A stretch of DNA of 64,000 nt, taken from assembly GCA_030148805.1 (NCBI GenBank), contig JASBSS010000024.1, positions 1 through 64,000 on the forward strand, read 5' to 3'. This document shows, in pieces, positions 27,659 through 40,574 of the stretch. Each line of letters starts with the position of its first letter. Position 1 is the stretch's first letter. The DNA comes from Thiogranum sp. GTDB lineage: Bacteria; Pseudomonadota; Gammaproteobacteria; DSM-19610. The notes beneath the pieces were generated by a model. The model was not told the DNA's origin. It did no database searches and saw only the letters and a program-made list of their open reading frames with translations. The position numbers and the translations under genes are program-made.

Positions 27659-27729
27659 GCCAAGGAGCGGGAAAAAACCGCTGTCAGTCGGTTATAGTTG
27701 GGGTTTCAGCGCTTTTCTTTTCGGGGCCC

Positions 27730-29796
27730 ATGGACAGCATCAACCTCTCTCAGCCGGAACTGTATATCAACCGCGAACTCAGTCTTCTGCAGTTCAATCG
27801 GCGGGTATTGGAGCAGGCCAAGGATCCGCACATGCCGTTGCTCGAGCGGCTGCGGTTTTTGTGTATTTCCAGTACCAATCTGGACGAGTTCTTCGAAATC
27901 CGGGTGGCCGGACTGAAACAGAAGATCGCCTCGGGTTCGGTGCAGGCCGGCCCGGACAACTTCTCGCCGGCGGAGGTGATGAGCCAGATCAGCGAGCAGG
28001 CGCATCAGTTGGTCGAAGAGCAGTACCGGGTGCTCAACGATGTGCTGATTCCCGAGCTCGAGACGGTCAACATCCGTTTCGTCCGCCGCACCCATTGGAA
28101 CGCCAAGGCGGAAGCCTGGCTGCACGAATTTTTCAATCAGGAGCTGCTACCGGTGCTCAGCCCGTTGGGGCTCGATCCGGCGCATCCGTTCCCGCGCATA
28201 CTCAACAAGAGCCTGAATTTTGTCGTCTCGCTGGAGGGCAAGGATGCGTTCGGCCGCTCCAGTGGCACCGCTATCGTTCAGGCGCCCCGCTCGCTGCCGC
28301 GGCTGATTCGACTGCCACAGGAGTGCGGCTCGGGCCCCTATGATTTCGTCTTCCTGTCCTCGATCATCCATGCCCATGTGGGCGATCTGTTTCCCGGCAT
28401 GGAAGTGACCGGCTGCTACCAGTTCCGTGTGACCCGTAACAGTGATTTGTTCGTCGATGAAGAGGAAATCGACGATCTGTTGCACGCCGTGGAAGGCGAG
28501 CTGTTGTCGCGTCGCTACGGCGACTGCGTACGCCTGGAAGTGGCGGACAACTGTTCCTCCAGAATGGAAGACTTCCTGTTGAGCAAGTTTCGCCTGGGGC
28601 CGGATGACCTCTATCGCGACAACGGGCCGGTGAATCTCAATCGCTTGCTGGCCATTTACGATCTGGTGGAAATGCCGGAGTTGAAGTATCCGCCGTTCAC
28701 CCCGAGCCGACCTCAGGGTATCGCCAGCGAGCAGAACATTTTCGAGGCGATCCGCGCCGGCGATGTGCTGTTGCACCATCCGTTTGACTCCTTCCTGCCA
28801 GTGATCGATCTGCTCAAGCAGGCAGCGGCCGACGCCGGCGTTCTGGCGATCAAGCAAACGCTGTACCGCACCGGGCCCGATTCGGCCATCGTGACCGCGC
28901 TGGTCGAAGCGGCGCGCGCCGGCAAGGAGGTGACGGTGGTCATCGAGTTGCGCGCGCGTTTTGACGAGGAGGCGAACATCCAGCTCGCCAACCGGCTTCA
29001 GGAGGCCGGCGCGCATGTGGTGTACGGCGTGGTCGGCTACAAGACCCACGCCAAGATGCTGCTGGTCACCCGGCGGGAGTCCAAGCGCCTGCGCCATTAC
29101 GTTCATCTGGGAACCGGCAATTACCATGCCCGTACCGCGCGCCTGTACACGGACTATGGACTGCTGACCTGCGATGCGGCCATGGGCGCCGACGTGCACC
29201 GTATTTTTCAGTTATTGACCAGTCTGGGTAAAGTGAAGGCCTTGACAAAGATTCTTCAGGCGCCCTTTACCCTGCACAAGAAAATGCTGGAAAAAATCGA
29301 GCGCGAGGCCGAAAACGCGCGTGCCGGAAAACCCGCGCGTATCATCGTCAAATGCAACGCCCTGCTCGAAGCCGAGTCGATTCGCGCCTTGTACAGCGCC
29401 TCGCAGGCGGGCGTCAAAATAGATCTGATCATACGCGGTATCTGTTGTCTGCGCCCGGGCATACCCGGCGTCTCCGATAACATCAATGTGCGCTCGATAG
29501 TCGGCCGCTTTCTGGAGCACACACGGGTTTTTTATTTTCATAACGATGGCGATTACGATCTTTATCTCTCCAGTGCCGATTGGATGGATCGCAATTTCTT
29601 CCAGCGGGTGGAGACGGCCTTTCCAATCGAGGACCCGACGCTGCGTAAACGGATCTATAAAGACTTGATGCTGTATCTGGCCGATAACCGCGAGGCCTGG
29701 GTGTTGCAGCGCGACGGGGAGTACAAGCGCTGTCGGTCCACGGGCAAGCAGCGGGTAAAGTGCGCTCAACGCAGTTTGTTGGCGAAGATCAAATAA
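27730..29796 (+). CDS. ppk1: polyphosphate kinase 1
   Basis: A 688-residue enzyme that reversibly builds inorganic polyphosphate from ATP. It starts with the family pattern YINRELSLLQFNRRVLEQA and CISSTNLDEFFEIRVAGLK, and carries the two active-site histidine segments KTHAKMLLVTR (His440, likely autophosphorylated) and HLGTGNYHARTA (His466). The ATG at 27730 fits the conserved N-terminus although the frame is open upstream. It is convergent with ppx, with 18 bases between stop codons. Confidence 0.97.
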   Translation: MDSINLSQPELYINRELSLLQFNRRVLEQAKDPHMPLLERLRFLCISSTNLDEFFEIRVAGLKQKIASGSVQAGPDNFSPAEVMSQISEQAHQLVEEQYRVLNDVLIPELETVNIRFVRRTHWNAKAEAWLHEFFNQELLPVLSPLGLDPAHPFPRILNKSLNFVVSLEGKDAFGRSSGTAIVQAPRSLPRLIRLPQECGSGPYDFVFLSSIIHAHVGDLFPGMEVTGCYQFRVTRNSDLFVDEEEIDDLLHAVEGELLSRRYGDCVRLEVADNCSSRMEDFLLSKFRLGPDDLYRDNGPVNLNRLLAIYDLVEMPELKYPPFTPSRPQGIASEQNIFEAIRAGDVLLHHPFDSFLPVIDLLKQAAADAGVLAIKQTLYRTGPDSAIVTALVEAARAGKEVTVVIELRARFDEEANIQLANRLQEAGAHVVYGVVGYKTHAKMLLVTRRESKRLRHYVHLGTGNYHARTARLYTDYGLLTCDAAMGADVHRIFQLLTSLGKVKALTKILQAPFTLHKKMLEKIEREAENARAGKPARIIVKCNALLEAESIRALYSASQAGVKIDLIIRGICCLRPGIPGVSDNINVRSIVGRFLEHTRVFYFHNDGDYDLYLSSADWMDRNFFQRVETAFPIEDPTLRKRIYKDLMLYLADNREAWVLQRDGEYKRCRSTGKQRVKCAQRSLLAKIK

Positions 29797-29814
29797 GCGC
29801 CGCCTGGGCGCCGG

Positions 29815-31344
29815 TCAGGAGAATTCCAGCGCGATGCCGAAATTCGCCAGCTGCTTGCGCTCGCTTTTCAGGTCGGCGCGCGACAACGGGTGTTCGCTCA
29901 GCCAGTCCGGTGGAAAGCTCAGCTGCAAGCGCTTGTCGGTGCCGCGGGCCTCGATCTCCGGCGCCGGTTTGTCGCTGCGACTGCGATGCAATAACACCGA
30001 CAGGCGCAGGATCACGCAAAGTTTGACGGCGTAATCGCGCATCTCCTCGGGCAGAACCTCTACCATCACAGGTCGGAACTTGCGTCGGTGGCAGCGCACC
30101 AGTACCGAAAGAAACAGCTGGTCGCGCAGCGAGAAGCCGGGCAGGTCGGAATATTTGATCAGATAGGCGCCGTGCTTTTGATATTGACTGTGCGCGATCA
30201 GCAGTCCGATCTCGTGACAAAGCGCTGCCCAGTGCAGCCATTTGGTCGTCTGCGGTTCAGGCAGCTCCCAGTCGTCGGCCAGTTGTTCGGCCAGGGCGAG
30301 GGCGGTCTCTTCGACGCGCAGCACTTGTTCGATGTCGCTGTGATAGCGTTGTGATAGCGAAAGGACGGTGGACTCGCGCATGTCCTGATGTTGCAGGCGG
30401 CCCAGCAGATCGTAGAGCAGCCCTTCGCGCAGCGCGCCGGAGGAGTGCAGCATCCGCTCGATTTTCAGCGCGTGGAAGACGGCGCTCAGGATCGCCACGC
30501 CGCCGGCGAACACCGGTCTGCGGTCGTCGCTGACCGCGGCGAAGGCGATTTTGTCCGCCGAGCCGAAGTCGACCAACGCGCTGCGCAACTTTTTCAATGA
30601 CTCGGGGGTGATGCCATTGTCGCTCCAACCGGCTTCGAGGACCACGTCGCGAACGGTGCGGATAGTGCCGGAGGAGCCGGTTGCCATGGTCCAGCCGGTA
30701 CGCCTGAATCCCTGTTTGCTGGCCTGTAATTCCAGGCGCGCGGCGAGAATGGCTTCTTTCATCGCGGATTTGCTGATCTGTCCGTCGGCGAAAAACCGCT
30801 GACTCATGCTGACGCAGCCCATGTACAGGCTCTCGAGCTTGATCGGCTGGTACCCCTCGCCGATGATCACCTCGGTGCTGCCACCGCCGATGTCCACCAC
30901 CAGCTGGCGTCCGCCCGGATCGGCAAGGCTGTGGGCGACGCCGAGATAGACCAGGCGGGCCTCCTCGATGCCGGAGATCACCTCGATGCTGTGTCCGAGC
31001 GCCTGCTCGGCCTGATCGATGAATCCGCCCGCGGCGTGCGCCCGGCGCAGGGTGTTGGTGCCCACCGCGCGCACGCAGTCGGCGGGCAGATCGCGAATCC
31101 GTTGGCCGAAGCGTTGCAGGCAGTCGATGGCGCGGGCGGCGACCTGCGGTTCGAGCGTATGTTGCCTGGTCAGCCCTGCGGCGAGACGCACGGGTTCGCG
31201 CAGCCGGTCGATCAGCTGGAGCTGATTGTTCTGCAGGCGGCCGACGATCATGTGAAAACTGTTGGAGCCCAGATCGATGGCGGCCAGTGGACGCGGGTCG
31301 TTTGCCTGGCTCAAGAGACGCTGCACTTTGGGGACTGCCGGCAT
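29815..31344 (-). CDS. ppx: exopolyphosphatase (Ppx/GppA family)
   Basis: A 509-residue actin-fold phosphatase that removes terminal phosphates from polyphosphate. It has the first phosphate loop AAIDLGSNSFHMIVGR, the catalytic segment VISGIEEARLVYLGV, the second loop VVDIGGGSTEVIIG, and a C-terminal HD-like helical domain (LHWAALCHEIGLLIAHSQY). The ATG at 31344 with GGAA upstream is preferred over a TTG at 31371. The convergent ppk1-ppx arrangement is the same as I recall for Pseudomonas. Confidence 0.95.
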   Translation of the reverse strand: MPAVPKVQRLLSQANDPRPLAAIDLGSNSFHMIVGRLQNNQLQLIDRLREPVRLAAGLTRQHTLEPQVAARAIDCLQRFGQRIRDLPADCVRAVGTNTLRRAHAAGGFIDQAEQALGHSIEVISGIEEARLVYLGVAHSLADPGGRQLVVDIGGGSTEVIIGEGYQPIKLESLYMGCVSMSQRFFADGQISKSAMKEAILAARLELQASKQGFRRTGWTMATGSSGTIRTVRDVVLEAGWSDNGITPESLKKLRSALVDFGSADKIAFAAVSDDRRPVFAGGVAILSAVFHALKIERMLHSSGALREGLLYDLLGRLQHQDMRESTVLSLSQRYHSDIEQVLRVEETALALAEQLADDWELPEPQTTKWLHWAALCHEIGLLIAHSQYQKHGAYLIKYSDLPGFSLRDQLFLSVLVRCHRRKFRPVMVEVLPEEMRDYAVKLCVILRLSVLLHRSRSDKPAPEIEARGTDKRLQLSFPPDWLSEHPLSRADLKSERKQLANFGIALEFS

Positions 31345-31402
31345 TGTTTCCGATACGTCGGCCGCGCGCAACCGAAAAAACGTCGCGAGTATCGGCGCAG
31401 CG

Positions 31403-32611
31403 CTATCTATCTATCAGTTGCTGATTGACCTGCGCCGACCACTGGAGCGCTTCAAGGAAACAATCGCGCAGTTTATGCGTGCCCAACTGGTTGCAGCCCA
31501 GATTTTCCCAGTGGCCGCGCTCGTAGGCGAGCACGCACTCGAGCACCTCGCCGTGCAGACCGCGTCGGTGCAGTAGGGCCTCGGCGATGTAGTCGGCCAA
31601 TGGCAGCTGGGTGAGAATCTCTTCCATGCTGTTGTCCATCAGGGCGTCCAGCGCCGAGAACAGCCCTACGGTGAAGAAGGTTTCAGGCTGCTTGGCCTGA
31701 ATGGCCTTGGCGATACCCTCGGCCATTTTCCCCCGCACCATGGCGGTGACCACCAGTTCGGCGGGTTTGTTGTCCACCTGGGACATGGCCAGCAAGGTCG
31801 TCCAGCAACGGATGGTTTGCAGGCCGAGGTAGACCACGGCCTGGTTGACGGTTTCGACTTTGCGTGACAGGGCAAGGGCTGCCGAATTGACAAAGCGTAA
31901 TATGCGGTAACTGAAAGCGACGTCCTGTGAGATCAGATCCTCCAGCTCCTGCGGAGTGATGCCGGGGTTCTGTAGGCGGCTCAGTAGCTTGAGGATGGTC
32001 AGCCGGTTGTTCGGCAGGCGTTGGCCGCGGATGATCTTCGGCTGGGCGAAGAAGTATCCCTGAAAATAATCGAAGCCCAGCGACTGACAGAAGTCGAATT
32101 CGTCCTGGGTTTCCACTTTTTCCGCCAACAACCGCAGGGGATAATGACGCAGCTGTCTGACATGTTCGCGTATCCCGTCGCGGTCCAGTTTTGTCAGGTC
32201 GATCTTGACGATATGGGCCAGATCCACCAGCGGACGCAGGGACTCGTGATAGATGAAGTCGTCCAAGGCGATGGTGTAATTGAGATCCGCCAGCCGCTTG
32301 ACCCCGGCGATGACTTCGTCATCGGCCTCGATGTCCTCCAGCAGCTCCAGCACCACCCGGTGCTGGGGCATGGAAATGGTATGCTCGCCTACAAAAAAAG
32401 CGCGGGTCAGGTTAATGAATGCCAGATGTTCGCCGACAATGTTATCGAGACCGATTTCCAGGAAGGTATTGACGATGACATCGGTCGTCGCCTGGTCGCC
32501 GTCGATGAATTCCGCGCGGTTTTCGGACGCTGCGCGAAACAACAGTTCGTAGCCAAAAACCTTGAGTTTCTGGTCGTAGATCGGCTGACGGCCGATAAAA
32601 ATGTCACTCAT
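31403..32611 (-). CDS. EAL-HDOD signalling protein, probably without phosphodiesterase activity
   Basis: A 402-residue YuxH/CdgJ-type protein with an N-terminal EAL-like domain (about 1-200) and a C-terminal HDOD domain (about 200-390). At the EAL site it reads YELLFRA. Some active-site positions are kept (INLTRA, LELLED, DDF, KIDL, AEKVET), but the loop after DDF lacks the GTG residues needed for loop-6 function, so c-di-GMP hydrolysis is unlikely. Family members act in motility and surface behaviour as binding adaptors. It is upstream of ppx on the same strand and divergent from desA. Confidence 0.88.
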   Translation of the reverse strand: MSDIFIGRQPIYDQKLKVFGYELLFRAASENRAEFIDGDQATTDVIVNTFLEIGLDNIVGEHLAFINLTRAFFVGEHTISMPQHRVVLELLEDIEADDEVIAGVKRLADLNYTIALDDFIYHESLRPLVDLAHIVKIDLTKLDRDGIREHVRQLRHYPLRLLAEKVETQDEFDFCQSLGFDYFQGYFFAQPKIIRGQRLPNNRLTILKLLSRLQNPGITPQELEDLISQDVAFSYRILRFVNSAALALSRKVETVNQAVVYLGLQTIRCWTTLLAMSQVDNKPAELVVTAMVRGKMAEGIAKAIQAKQPETFFTVGLFSALDALMDNSMEEILTQLPLADYIAEALLHRRGLHGEVLECVLAYERGHWENLGCNQLGTHKLRDCFLEALQWSAQVNQQLIDR

Positions 32612-32715
32612 GTTTTTCAGCGTAAAAGACTCAGTGGCAACGATTCTAACAGGTTACGCCGGTTGCGGCGTCAGACAATCAAGCCGGCGCGGCGCGTCGG
32701 GCGCCGTGCCTCCTG

Positions 32716-32724
32716 TGATAGAAT
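32716..32724 (+). promoter_or_regulatory. candidate extended -10 promoter of desA
   Basis: TGATAGAAT matches an extended -10 element (TGn-TAGAAT) about 32 bases upstream of the desA start. I see no clear -35 box at the right distance. Confidence 0.4.
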
Positions 32725-32756
32725 AGCGGCGCAGAATTCCATATTTCGAGGTGAAA

Positions 32757-33965
32757 ATGGACCAAATGTTCACGGACTTTTCCTGGTACGCGGGTTTTTA
32801 CAGTCTGCCCTGGTGGGGCTGGTCGTTGACCGCGCTGTGTTTGACCCATGTGACCATTGTCAGCGTCACGATTTATCTCCATCGGCATCAGGCGCACCGG
32901 GCGTTGGACCTGCATCCCGCAGTGAGTCATTTCTTTCGTTTTTGGTTGTGGTTGACAACAGGAATGGTGACGCGTCAATGGGTCGCCATCCATCGCAAGC
33001 ATCATGCTAAATGCGAGACCACCGAGGATCCGCACAGTCCGCAGACCCGGGGTATTTCCACCGTGCTTTGGCAGGGCGCTGAACTGTATCGCAACGAGGC
33101 GGCCAATCACGAGACGCTGGCGAATTACGGCCACAGCACGCCGCAGGACTGGATCGAGCGCAACCTCTACGGCCGCCATCCGCTGTTGGGGGTTTCGCTG
33201 ATGCTGGTGGTCGATTATCTGCTATTCGGTTTCGCTGGCGTGGCGTTGTGGGGCGTGCAGATGTTGTGGATACCTTTCTGGGCGGCGGGGGTGATCAACG
33301 GCCTCGGGCACTGGTGGGGCTACCGGAATTTCGAAACCCCGGATGCCTCGCGCAATATCGCCTGGGTGGGCTTGCTGATCGGCGGCGAGGAGCTGCACAA
33401 CAACCACCATGCTTTCGCCAGTTCGGCCAAGTTCTCCAGCCGGCGCTGGGAATTCGATCTGGGCTGGGGTTATATCCGCTTGCTCCAGGGCCTGGGCTTG
33501 GCGCGGGTGAAGAAGCTCGCCCCGAGAGCGCATATCCACGCCGGCAAGGAGCGCGTGGACATGGATACGCTCCGGGCTGTTATCGCCAACCGCTTGAATG
33601 TGATGTCGAATTACGCTCGGGAGGTGGTCCTGCCGGTATTGCGTCAGGAGTACCGCTGCCACGACGGCGCCTGTCGCCGTCACCTGCGTCGGGCGCGGCG
33701 CCTGCTGGTCCGCCACCCCGCCATTATGGATGCCCATAGTCGAGGTCGCCTGGATCGGGTGTTGGAGCGGTTCGCCAACCTGCGCACGGTCTACCAGTAT
33801 CGGGAGCGTCTGCAGGCAATCTGGAGCCGTTCGGCGGCCAGTCATGACCACTTGCTGGTGGCTTTGCAGGAGTGGTGCCAGCAGGCCGAAGCCACGGGGG
33901 TGCATGCCTTGCAGCAGTTCGCCCGCCGCCTGAAGGGCTACAGCCTGCAGCCAGCGCTGGCCTGA
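32757..33965 (+). CDS. desA: DesA-family fatty acid desaturase with C-terminal helical extension
   Basis: A 402-residue di-iron membrane desaturase that introduces a double bond into membrane-lipid acyl chains. The three histidine boxes are HRHQAH (42-47), HRKHH (79-83) and HNNHH (214-218), with four or more membrane helices between. The ATG at 32757 has GAGG upstream and is preferred over a GTG at 32751. The desaturase core ends near residue 250. The last 140 residues are basic and helical (ending EWCQQAEATGVHALQQFARR) and resemble the C-terminus of ISL3-type transposases. A bidirectional terminator follows. Confidence 0.9.
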   Translation: MDQMFTDFSWYAGFYSLPWWGWSLTALCLTHVTIVSVTIYLHRHQAHRALDLHPAVSHFFRFWLWLTTGMVTRQWVAIHRKHHAKCETTEDPHSPQTRGISTVLWQGAELYRNEAANHETLANYGHSTPQDWIERNLYGRHPLLGVSLMLVVDYLLFGFAGVALWGVQMLWIPFWAAGVINGLGHWWGYRNFETPDASRNIAWVGLLIGGEELHNNHHAFASSAKFSSRRWEFDLGWGYIRLLQGLGLARVKKLAPRAHIHAGKERVDMDTLRAVIANRLNVMSNYAREVVLPVLRQEYRCHDGACRRHLRRARRLLVRHPAIMDAHSRGRLDRVLERFANLRTVYQYRERLQAIWSRSAASHDHLLVALQEWCQQAEATGVHALQQFARRLKGYSLQPALA

Positions 33966-33979
33966 GCCAACCTAAGGCG

Positions 33980-34011
33980 AAAAAAAGCCCGGCGTCGCCG
34001 GGCTTTTTTTT
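33980..34011. terminator. bidirectional terminator between desA and rpmG
   Basis: A perfect hairpin with GCCCGGC and GCCGGGC arms, a 3-base loop, an A-run on the left and a run of eight T on the right. It serves desA on the plus strand and rpmB-rpmG on the minus strand. Confidence 0.92.
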
Positions 34012-34027
34012 CACAACCGACTGCGCC

Positions 34028-34183
34028 CTACTTGATCTTGCCTTCCTTGTAGGTCACATGCTTGCGCACCACTGGGTCGAATTTCTTCATTTCCAGTTTG
34101 TCGGGCGTGGTCCGCTTGTTTTTGGTCGTGGTGTAGAAATGCCCGGTGCCGGCGCTGGAAATCATCTTGATCTTGTCACGCAT
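34028..34183 (-). CDS. rpmG: 50S ribosomal protein L33
   Basis: A 51-residue protein [20 protein letters not shown], continuing with [17 protein letters not shown] and ending in basic residues, which is a full-length L33 without the zinc cysteines (C-minus form). It lies 9 bases downstream of rpmB and shares its promoter. It is too short for many gene callers but clear by sequence and position. Confidence 0.97.
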   Translation of the reverse strand: MRDKIKMISSAGTGHFYTTTKNKRTTPDKLEMKKFDPVVRKHVTYKEGKIK

Positions 34184-34192
34184 GCCTGTCTC

Positions 34193-34429
34193 CTAGAGTT
34201 TCTCGCCGCGGGCGCGGATATCGGCCAACACGGCGTCGATGCCCTGTTTGTCGATGATACGCATTCCTTTGGAGGAAACGCGCAATTTTACCCAGCGCTT
34301 TTCGCTTTCCACCCAGAAGCGATGCGAATGCAGGTTGGGCAGAAAACGCCGCCGGGTCTTGTTATGCGCATGGGAAACGTTATTGCCCGTGACGGGACGC
34401 TTGCCGGTTACCTGGCACACTCTGGACAT
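34193..34429 (-). CDS. rpmB: 50S ribosomal protein L28
   Basis: A 78-residue basic ribosomal protein with the L28 pattern [35 protein letters not shown] and a C-terminal [15 protein letters not shown]. Length and sequence are standard. It is the first gene of the rpmB-rpmG operon and has a good sigma-70 promoter about 60-85 bases upstream. Confidence 0.98.
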   Translation of the reverse strand: MSRVCQVTGKRPVTGNNVSHAHNKTRRRFLPNLHSHRFWVESEKRWVKLRVSSKGMRIIDKQGIDAVLADIRARGEKL

Positions 34430-34486
34430 GATTCAAATCCTCAAATTCGTCTCGGCCTACCTGTGGACGGGCCGTGGGAATCGCGC

Positions 34487-34515
34487 TTTATACCAGAGAG
34501 GCGTCGCACAGGCAA
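34487..34515 (-). promoter_or_regulatory. sigma-70 promoter of rpmB-rpmG
   Basis: Read on the minus strand, TTGCCT and TATAAA are separated by exactly 17 bases. The -10 box ends about 58 bases upstream of the rpmB start, leaving a leader of roughly 50 bases. Confidence 0.75.
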
Positions 34516-34613
34516 CCAGGGTGCTCCAGGCGGGGGCCCGGCGGACGCTAGAGATTGTTTAATAACGCTTTGTTTTTTAACGGGTTGCCGGTGGGGATGC
34601 CAGGGCTCCCTGG

Positions 34614-35288
34614 TCATAGCCAGCCGCGCTCTGCGAACGAGACAATGGTCCGATCGCCCACGACCAAGTGGTCGAGGACGCGGATTTCGACCAGCCCGAG
34701 CGCCTCGCGCAGGCGTTGGGTGACGCGTTTGTCGGCCTCACTGGGTTCGGCGTCACCGGACGGATGATTGTGGGCCAGGATGACGGCGGCGGCATTCAGC
34801 GCCAGGGCGCGTATCAGGACCTCGCGGGGGTGGACGCTGGCGCTATCGAGGGTCCCGCGAAACAGCTCCTCATAATGGATCAGGCGATGGCGGGTATCGA
34901 GAAACATACAGGCAAACACCTCGCGCTTATAGTCACGCAGCCGCAAATGCAGATAATCCTTTACTAACAAAGGGTTGTCGATTACGACACCGGAGCTCAG
35001 GGATTCTCCCAGGTGCCGTTTGGCCAGCTCGAGGACGGCCTGCAACTGGACGTATTTGGCGGGCCCCAGGCCACGTGTGGCCAGCACCTGGTGGCGCTCG
35101 GCCCGCAGCAGGGCGCGTAGCCCGCCGAACTGCCGGAGCAGCTGGCGTGCCAGGTCGACAGCCGTCTGACCGCGGCTGCCGGTGTGTAGAAAGATTGCCA
35201 ACAACTCGGCGTCAGACAGGGCCCCTGGGCCGCGGGTGAGAAGTTTTTCCCGGGGACGCTCGGTCTCCGGCCATTGTTGGATGGACAT
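34614..35288 (-). CDS. radC: RadC/YeeS-family JAB-domain protein
   Basis: A 224-residue protein with an N-terminal helix-hairpin-helix-like region ([19 protein letters not shown]) and a C-terminal JAB/MPN domain with the JAMM metal motif [14 protein letters not shown]. Despite its name, a role in recombination repair is not established. The ATG at 35288 is chosen because residues upstream in the same frame are not conserved. It is divergent from coaBC. Confidence 0.94.
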   Translation of the reverse strand: MSIQQWPETERPREKLLTRGPGALSDAELLAIFLHTGSRGQTAVDLARQLLRQFGGLRALLRAERHQVLATRGLGPAKYVQLQAVLELAKRHLGESLSSGVVIDNPLLVKDYLHLRLRDYKREVFACMFLDTRHRLIHYEELFRGTLDSASVHPREVLIRALALNAAAVILAHNHPSGDAEPSEADKRVTQRLREALGLVEIRVLDHLVVGDRTIVSFAERGWL

Positions 35289-35418
35289 ACAGCACCTCCT
35301 TGTGCCGATTAGTGCCGCGCGCTGCGCCCGCGCGACGAAGCAATGATCTGTGCGCCGGGCGGGCCTGTAAAGGCTTTTCCCACTTCCCGTGCGCGGCGCT
35401 TCTGGTACACTGCCGGAT

Positions 35419-36657
35419 ATGAATTTTCTTTCGGGAAAACACATCGTTGTCGGCGTTTGTGGGAGTATCGCCGGGTACAAAAGTGCCGAGCTGGTGCGCC
35501 TGGCGCGCGCCGCCGGGGCGCGTGTGCGCGTGGTGATGACGCCGAGTGCCGGCGAGTTCGTCGGTGCGCGTACCTTTCAGGCCCTGAGCGGCGAGCCGGT
35601 ATGGCAGCATTGGTCGGACGACCGTAGCGGCATGGATCATATCGAACTGGCGCGCTGGGCCGACCGTATCCTGGTGGCGCCGGCCACCGCCGATCGGGTG
35701 GCGCGCCTGGCCGAGGGGCGGGCGGACGACCTGTTGGGGGCGATCTGCCTGGCCAGCCAGGCGCCCTTGCTGATCGCCCCGGCGATGAACCAGGCGATGT
35801 GGCAGCACCCCGCGACCCAGGAGAATCTGGCGCGCTTGCGCCAACGCGGTGTGCACATCTGCGGGCCGGCCGAGGGCGAACAGGCCTGCGGCGAGGTCGG
35901 GCCCGGACGCATGTTGGAGCCCGCCACGCTGGTGCAAAGCCTGGTCGACAGCTTCCGTAGCGGGGTGCTCGCCGGTCTGAAAGTGGTGGTGACCGCGGGA
36001 CCGACGCGCGAGGCGATCGACCCGGTGCGCTATCTGAGTAATCGCAGCTCCGGCAAGATGGGGTATGCGGTGGCGGCAGCCGCGCGCGAGGCGGGCGCCG
36101 AGGTGACGCTGGTCAGCGGCCCGGTGGCGCTGGCGCCGCCGCCCGGGGTCGCGCTGCGCCGGGTGGAATCGGCCGAGGAGATGCTCGCGGCGACGCTGCC
36201 GCTGGCGCGTGAGTGCGATATTTTCATCGCCGCGGCCGCCGTGGCCGACTTTCGTCCGAGCACGCCCGCGGCGAGCAAGCTCAAGCGCCAGGCCGGCGGG
36301 CGGAGCCTGGCGCTGGAACCCGCGGCGGACGTGCTCGCGGGTGTGGCGGCCTTGCCGCAAGCGCCGTTTTGCATCGGTTTCGCCGCGGAAACCGACGATC
36401 TTGAACGTCAAGCCCAGATGAAACGCATCAGCAAGGGCGTCGACATGATCGCCGCCAATCTAGTCGGCCCCGGTTTGGGTTTCGACAGCGACGAAAATTC
36501 GCTGCTGCTGGTGTGGGAGGGTGGTCAGACCCGATTGGAAAAAGACACCAAGACGCGTCTGGCCACCCGTTTGATCGAATGCGCCGCGCAACGCTTTCGC
36601 GCCCGCCAGGCAACCAAGGAGTCGCATGCGAAACATACAACTGAAAGTACTCGATAG
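35419..36657 (+). CDS. coaBC: bifunctional phosphopantothenoylcysteine decarboxylase/synthetase
   Basis: A 412-residue fusion enzyme for two consecutive steps of coenzyme A synthesis. The N-terminal CoaC half is a flavoprotein with [13 protein letters not shown] and the substrate-recognition motif PAMNQAMW. The C-terminal CoaB half has the dimer/nucleotide segment [11 protein letters not shown] and the AAVADFRP region. The ATG at 35419 is preceded by TACACT, a plausible -10 box. The 3' end overlaps dut by 32 bases. Confidence 0.97.
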   Translation: MNFLSGKHIVVGVCGSIAGYKSAELVRLARAAGARVRVVMTPSAGEFVGARTFQALSGEPVWQHWSDDRSGMDHIELARWADRILVAPATADRVARLAEGRADDLLGAICLASQAPLLIAPAMNQAMWQHPATQENLARLRQRGVHICGPAEGEQACGEVGPGRMLEPATLVQSLVDSFRSGVLAGLKVVVTAGPTREAIDPVRYLSNRSSGKMGYAVAAAAREAGAEVTLVSGPVALAPPPGVALRRVESAEEMLAATLPLARECDIFIAAAAVADFRPSTPAASKLKRQAGGRSLALEPAADVLAGVAALPQAPFCIGFAAETDDLERQAQMKRISKGVDMIAANLVGPGLGFDSDENSLLLVWEGGQTRLEKDTKTRLATRLIECAAQRFRARQATKESHAKHTTESTR

Positions 36658-37081
36658 CCGTATTGGCACCACCTGGCCGCTGCCCGACTACGCCACGCAG
36701 GGAGCAGCGGGCCTGGATCTGCGCGCCTGCCTGGACACGGCACTGACCCTGGGACCGGGTGAGACCGAATTGCTGCCCACCGGTATTGCGATCCATATCG
36801 GCGACCCGTCATTGGCGGCGGTGTTGCTGCCACGCTCCGGTCTGGGCCACAAACACGGGATCGTACTGGGCAACCTGGTCGGACTGATCGATTCGGATTA
36901 TCAGGGGCAGCTTTTCGTCTCCTGCTGGAATCGCGGCGCGGGGGCTTTCTCCATCGAGCCCGGCGAGCGGATAGCGCAGATGGTGTTCGTGCCGGTGCAA
37001 CGCGTAGGGTTTGAAGTTGTGGATGATTTTGTCGATAGTATCCGGGGAGCGGGCGGTTTCGGCCACACGGGACGTAGCTGA
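36626..37081 (+). CDS. dut: deoxyuridine triphosphate nucleotidohydrolase
   Basis: A 151-residue trimeric dUTPase that converts dUTP to dUMP. All five motifs are visible: [37 protein letters not shown] and the C-terminal [10 protein letters not shown] arm. The start lies 32 bases inside the coaBC 3' end, in a different frame, a common arrangement for this gene pair. Confidence 0.97.
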   Translation: MRNIQLKVLDSRIGTTWPLPDYATQGAAGLDLRACLDTALTLGPGETELLPTGIAIHIGDPSLAAVLLPRSGLGHKHGIVLGNLVGLIDSDYQGQLFVSCWNRGAGAFSIEPGERIAQMVFVPVQRVGFEVVDDFVDSIRGAGGFGHTGRS

Positions 37082-37126
37082 GGAAGAACAAACCGGCGAA
37101 TCACCGATACAGCAGCGGGAACAATC

Positions 37127-40574
<3,448 letters not shown>

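Noticed and set aside
27681-27687. CTGTCAG, a possible Pho-box half-site upstream of ppk1
   Set aside because: Only one 7-base half-site is present. No second repeat lies at the 11-base spacing expected for PhoB.
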